Shown here: one piece after another, positions 60,998-64,000 of the stretch
How positions within the stretch are numbered: position 1 is the first letter of the stretch
Layout of the letters: each line of letters starts with the position of its first letter
Assembly: GCF_003437535.1 (NCBI RefSeq)
Contig: NZ_QSQT01000011.1
Span: 61,467-125,466, forward strand
DNA: 64,000 bases
From: Phocaeicola plebeius
GTDB taxonomy: Bacteria > Bacteroidota > Bacteroidia > Bacteroidales > Bacteroidaceae
Direction of reading: 5' to 3'
Program-made: the position numbers and the translations under genes
The notes under the pieces: generated by a model
Told to the model about the DNA's origin: nothing
Databases searched by the model: none
What the model saw: only the letters and a program-made list of their open reading frames with translations

Positions 60998-62288
60998 AGT
61001 TGCCTTCTACATTAATAACGAGTCTATTTCCAACGTAGATTGTACATCTATATTAGACAGCAATCCAGGTATTGGAGGAACTGAATATCTATTCTATTAT
61101 ACAGCCTATAAATTACAATCCTATTCCGAAAGCACTTTAGATACTACGTTATTAACCTCATCAATATGCAAACTACCAAAAGACTGTAAATATCAAAAGG
61201 TTGGGAACAAAGCAGAAGCTATAAAGTTTTGTATAAAGAGTAATATAAACGTATTAGTTGTTAAATATGAGGAAAAAGATTTTTCTCCTAACATATTCTC
61301 TGAAATAAAGAATGATATTAAAATCTATATATGGGCACACAACATCATACCCGACCATATATTAACAATTATAGCAAAAACACATACCATAAAAAAAGTA
61401 ATAAATGTAGGAAAAGAACAACTTGACCTTTATAGAGATCATCTTGCTTTTAAAAAATCAACATATATATACAACAGCATAAATATCAAACCTAAAGAAT
61501 TCTATTTGCAAAATAGTATTCCTTTCAAGCAACGCCAAAATGAAATAACTTATTTAGGAAGTTTAGTCCCCATCAAAGGATTTCATTTATTAGCAAAAGC
61601 ATGGCCCAGTATTCTTCAGGCATATCCAGATGCTCATTTAAACGTAATTGGATCAGGCAATGTATATGGCAACGCACAATTAGGAAAATACGGAATTGCT
61701 GAAGAAAGTTATGAAAAACAATTTATGCCATACCTCACAAAGCCCAATGGAGAGATACTTCCATCTGTAACATTTTATGGTAAATTAGGAGAAGAAAAAA
61801 ATAAAATCCTGGCAAAGACTAAAATAGGAATTCCCAACCCATCTGGATACAGCGAAACATTCTGTTTATCTGCAATAGAAATGGAACTTTACGGCTGCAA
61901 AATTGTAACAAAAAAGTATGTTGGATTTTTAGATACTGTACCTCCTTCTGGAGGAATATTATATAAACACGAAAGCTCTCTAGCCACAAATATTATAAAA
62001 GAATTACAACAAAATGAGAACAACTCATACAAAGAAACTTATGATTTCATTTCTAGAAATTTCAACACTACTAAAATTATATCAGAATGGACCAAAGTCT
62101 TAATAGACGATTCATACATTAATGATTATAAAATAGTCAACCCAGAATATAATTTTAAACTATTGAGAGAAAAAAATAGAAAAATAAAATCATTCTTGCC
62201 ATTCGGATTCTTATTACCAACAATTGATAATTACATAACAATCCTCAAAAAAATATTCCCTTTTCTTTCAATCAAAAATTTATATTAA
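60990..62288 (+). CDS. Glycosyltransferase family 4-like protein
   Basis: The protein has 432 residues. The GT-B C-terminal half is clear: ITYLGSLVPIKGFHLLAKAW and the EX7E-like SETFCLSAIEMELYGCKIV. The N-terminal domain is less conserved. The C terminus carries a hydrophobic helix (FLPFGFLLPTIDNYITILKK) that may hold it at the membrane. Sugar specificity is unknown. Confidence 0.85.
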   Translation: MTKVAFYINNESISNVDCTSILDSNPGIGGTEYLFYYTAYKLQSYSESTLDTTLLTSSICKLPKDCKYQKVGNKAEAIKFCIKSNINVLVVKYEEKDFSPNIFSEIKNDIKIYIWAHNIIPDHILTIIAKTHTIKKVINVGKEQLDLYRDHLAFKKSTYIYNSINIKPKEFYLQNSIPFKQRQNEITYLGSLVPIKGFHLLAKAWPSILQAYPDAHLNVIGSGNVYGNAQLGKYGIAEESYEKQFMPYLTKPNGEILPSVTFYGKLGEEKNKILAKTKIGIPNPSGYSETFCLSAIEMELYGCKIVTKKYVGFLDTVPPSGGILYKHESSLATNIIKELQQNENNSYKETYDFISRNFNTTKIISEWTKVLIDDSYINDYKIVNPEYNFKLLREKNRKIKSFLPFGFLLPTIDNYITILKKIFPFLSIKNLY

Positions 62289-62293
62289 TTATT

Positions 62294-63247
62294 ATGTACA
62301 AATTATCAATTATTATTCCAGTATACAATATTGAAAACTATCTTGAACGCTGCATTAATTCAATTATAGCTCAAAATATAAATGAATGTGAGATTATTCT
62401 AGTCGATGACGGTTCAACAGACACTTCTAGTAACATCTGTGATTTTTATAGTAAGCAGTATGATTATATCCATACAATACATCAAATAAATCAAGGACTA
62501 AGTTGTGCAAGAAACACAGGGATTAAGAATGCAAAAGGTGATTATATTTGGTTTATTGATGGTGATGATTATATTGAGAATAATGCTCTCCGCATAATAT
62601 TAGATCAAATATCAAGTAATAGTGATATATATATAATAAATCATATCAATTTATATCAAAATAGGACCATTGAATACCAAATATCATTCCCCAGCAAAAA
62701 GATAATTTCAGGTATTGAATGCCTTAAAATGAATGGTGCCATACAAGCATGGGTTTCTATCTGTAGACGCGATTTATTAATACAAAATAGTCTTTTCTTT
62801 GCTAAAGGTATATATCATGAAGATTTTGAGTTTTCCATAAGGCTATATTCATTAGCGAAAACTGTAGAACACATCAACAAACCATTATATTACTATATCT
62901 GTGACCGAAACGGTTCTATTATGAACCAAACATCATCTAAAAGCGCAATTGGATATGCTAAGTCAGCTCCATTAATTTATGCATTTCTATCAAATCATAA
63001 ACTTCCCAATGATGTCATTAGAGAAATAAATAAAATTGTTGCTATAGGTATAACATTTTCTATTCTAAGAACTAAAGGATTGCCTTATATAGAACTAAAA
63101 AACGTTATTACATTTTATAAACAAAACATGGATGTTATAACTTATTTCCTAAAACAATCAACAACCCTACATTATATCTTAGGAATATTATTAAAGCTTA
63201 ATATAAGACTCAGCTTCCTTTTTTATAACTGGCTAAAAAATGAATAA
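62294..63247 (+). CDS. Glycosyltransferase family 2
   Basis: The protein has 317 residues. GT2 features are SIIIPVYNIENYLERCINSI, ILVDDGSTDTSSNIC, GLSCARNTGIKNAKG and the DxD in YIWFIDGDDYIE. It adds a sugar in the cytoplasm. It overlaps the acyltransferase gene by 8 bases. Confidence 0.92.
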   Translation: MYKLSIIIPVYNIENYLERCINSIIAQNINECEIILVDDGSTDTSSNICDFYSKQYDYIHTIHQINQGLSCARNTGIKNAKGDYIWFIDGDDYIENNALRIILDQISSNSDIYIINHINLYQNRTIEYQISFPSKKIISGIECLKMNGAIQAWVSICRRDLLIQNSLFFAKGIYHEDFEFSIRLYSLAKTVEHINKPLYYYICDRNGSIMNQTSSKSAIGYAKSAPLIYAFLSNHKLPNDVIREINKIVAIGITFSILRTKGLPYIELKNVITFYKQNMDVITYFLKQSTTLHYILGILLKLNIRLSFLFYNWLKNE

Positions 63248-63959
63248 AAACAATCTTAATACAAAAAAAAGATATGACTTACTAGATGCTTATAAACTTT
63301 TTGCCAGCATAGGTGTTATATCTATTCATTGTATATACCAATTAAGTAGTAACGAATGGTATAAAAATATACAATTCTTAACTGCTATGTGCGTACCATA
63401 TTTCTTTATGGTTTCAGGTTACTTTTTATGGGCAAAAGAGTACAAGATAAATAAACAGATTCATAAAATCATCAACCTATATTTATATACATTTATACTC
63501 TATAATATTATTGGCTTAATAAAAAGCCATTTTAACTTAATAAATTCAATTTCAATTCAAACAATATTAAAGATAATTTTTTTAAACGAAACCCCTTGGA
63601 ATACTGCTTTATGGTATCTACCAGCCATATTAATGCTCCTTTTATTAGATAAATTTTTTTTCTCAAAGGTCACAAGTAAAGTCAATAACATGATATTAAC
63701 AGTCTCACTACTAATCTCTCTAACAATAATATCATGTTCACATCAAGGTATTTTCGATTTTCCATTAACAAATCTTTATATACAAGGCATTCCATTCTAT
63801 CTACTTGGGAAGCAATTAAATTTACTTAAAGAAAGAGATTTGTCAAAAACTGCATGGACAGGAATCATAATCTCAATATTTATAAGCTACACTCTAATCT
63901 TTATTAACAAAAATTATGAATTTCGTTTTCTTATTGGAACTTGTTTGATAATGAAGTGA
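63240..63959 (+). CDS. Acyltransferase-3-like membrane protein, probably shortened
   Basis: The protein has 239 residues. The start YDLLDAYKLFASIGVISIHCI matches the Acyltransferase_3 family, including the catalytic-type histidine in VISIHC, and about seven membrane helices are visible. The family usually has 330-380 residues and about ten helices; here the frame stops at 63959 after GTCLIMK. It may be truncated by a point mutation or frameshift, or be a short variant. Role would be O-acetylation of the polysaccharide. Confidence 0.75.
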   Translation: MNKNNLNTKKRYDLLDAYKLFASIGVISIHCIYQLSSNEWYKNIQFLTAMCVPYFFMVSGYFLWAKEYKINKQIHKIINLYLYTFILYNIIGLIKSHFNLINSISIQTILKIIFLNETPWNTALWYLPAILMLLLLDKFFFSKVTSKVNNMILTVSLLISLTIISCSHQGIFDFPLTNLYIQGIPFYLLGKQLNLLKERDLSKTAWTGIIISIFISYTLIFINKNYEFRFLIGTCLIMK

Positions 63960-64000
63960 TTTAAACTTATGTATATCAATTAAAATGTTGTCAAACAGCG
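63960..64000. other. Last 41 bases of the window
   Basis: AT-rich DNA after the acyltransferase stop. Nothing is supported; the capsule operon may continue beyond the window. Confidence 0.4.

Overview
The window is chromosomal DNA from a Bacteroidaceae bacterium (Bacteroides or Phocaeicola type). The evidence is repeated promoter -7 boxes of the Bacteroides form TAnnTTTG, SusC/CarboxypepD-style and DUF-type lipoproteins typical of Bacteroidales, an F-type ATP synthase operon in the order beta-epsilon-[membrane protein]-a-c-b-delta-alpha-gamma, and a capsular polysaccharide locus with SLBB exporters and a tyrosine kinase. No rRNA, tRNA, complete insertion sequence or CRISPR array was seen.

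Layout. 1-3.7 kb: a 5'-truncated TPR protein faces a two-gene minus-strand unit (TIR-like/DUF4062-like membrane protein plus a secreted CarboxypepD-like protein). 3.9-7.6 kb: two secreted DUF3857/transglutaminase-like proteins, one with an intact Cys-His-Asp set and one without. 7.8-15.9 kb: an accessory stretch with an AAA-ATPase/PD-(D/E)XK protein, three DUF lipoproteins or secreted proteins, an ADP-ribosylglycohydrolase and an AT-rich island encoding a TIR-GNAT fusion. 16.2-22.9 kb: housekeeping genes (pyruvate phosphate dikinase, RlmD, RluA-type pseudouridine synthase, HAD phosphatase, a lipoprotein). 23.0-30.4 kb: the ATP synthase operon. 30.4-40.5 kb: a GxxExxY protein, lipoproteins, an ABC exporter pair, RsmE, a BFN-UVR protein, a nucleoside-type MFS carrier and a large SLBB exporter. 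40.7-45.7 kb: a candidate small RNA, then three small accessory cassettes (XRE/ImmA/PIN; MntA/HepT; AAA-DUF4143), each separated from the next by a copy of the same 150-240 bp repeat. 45.7-51.2 kb: WecA-like initiator transferase, amidase, a 30-residue ORF, an HU-like protein, DUF4248, a VapE-type primase/ATPase and a frameshifted HTH-like gene. 51.2-64 kb: structured intergenic DNA and then the capsule operon: exporter, tyrosine kinase, flippase, GT8, GT11, a ferredoxin/F420-hydrogenase-beta-like protein, pyruvyl transferase, GT4, GT2 and a possibly shortened acyltransferase. The DNA becomes strikingly AT-rich from about 55 kb, as expected for horizontally exchanged sugar genes.

How it fits together. 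WecA (45.7 kb), the exporters (38.0 and 51.8 kb), the kinase and the 55-64 kb glycosyltransferases form a plausible polysaccharide pathway: sugar-1-phosphate loading on undecaprenyl phosphate, chain building, flipping, then length-controlled export.

The most interesting material is the TIR-GNAT fusion; the repeat-bounded toxin/ATPase cassettes; three intergenic arrays of imperfectly palindromic 17-mers at exact 22-bp spacing; a 7 x 10-bp tandem repeat just upstream of the HU-operon promoter; a nested inverted repeat and a frameshifted HTH gene upstream of the capsule operon. All calls are from reading the sequence; no database search was run.
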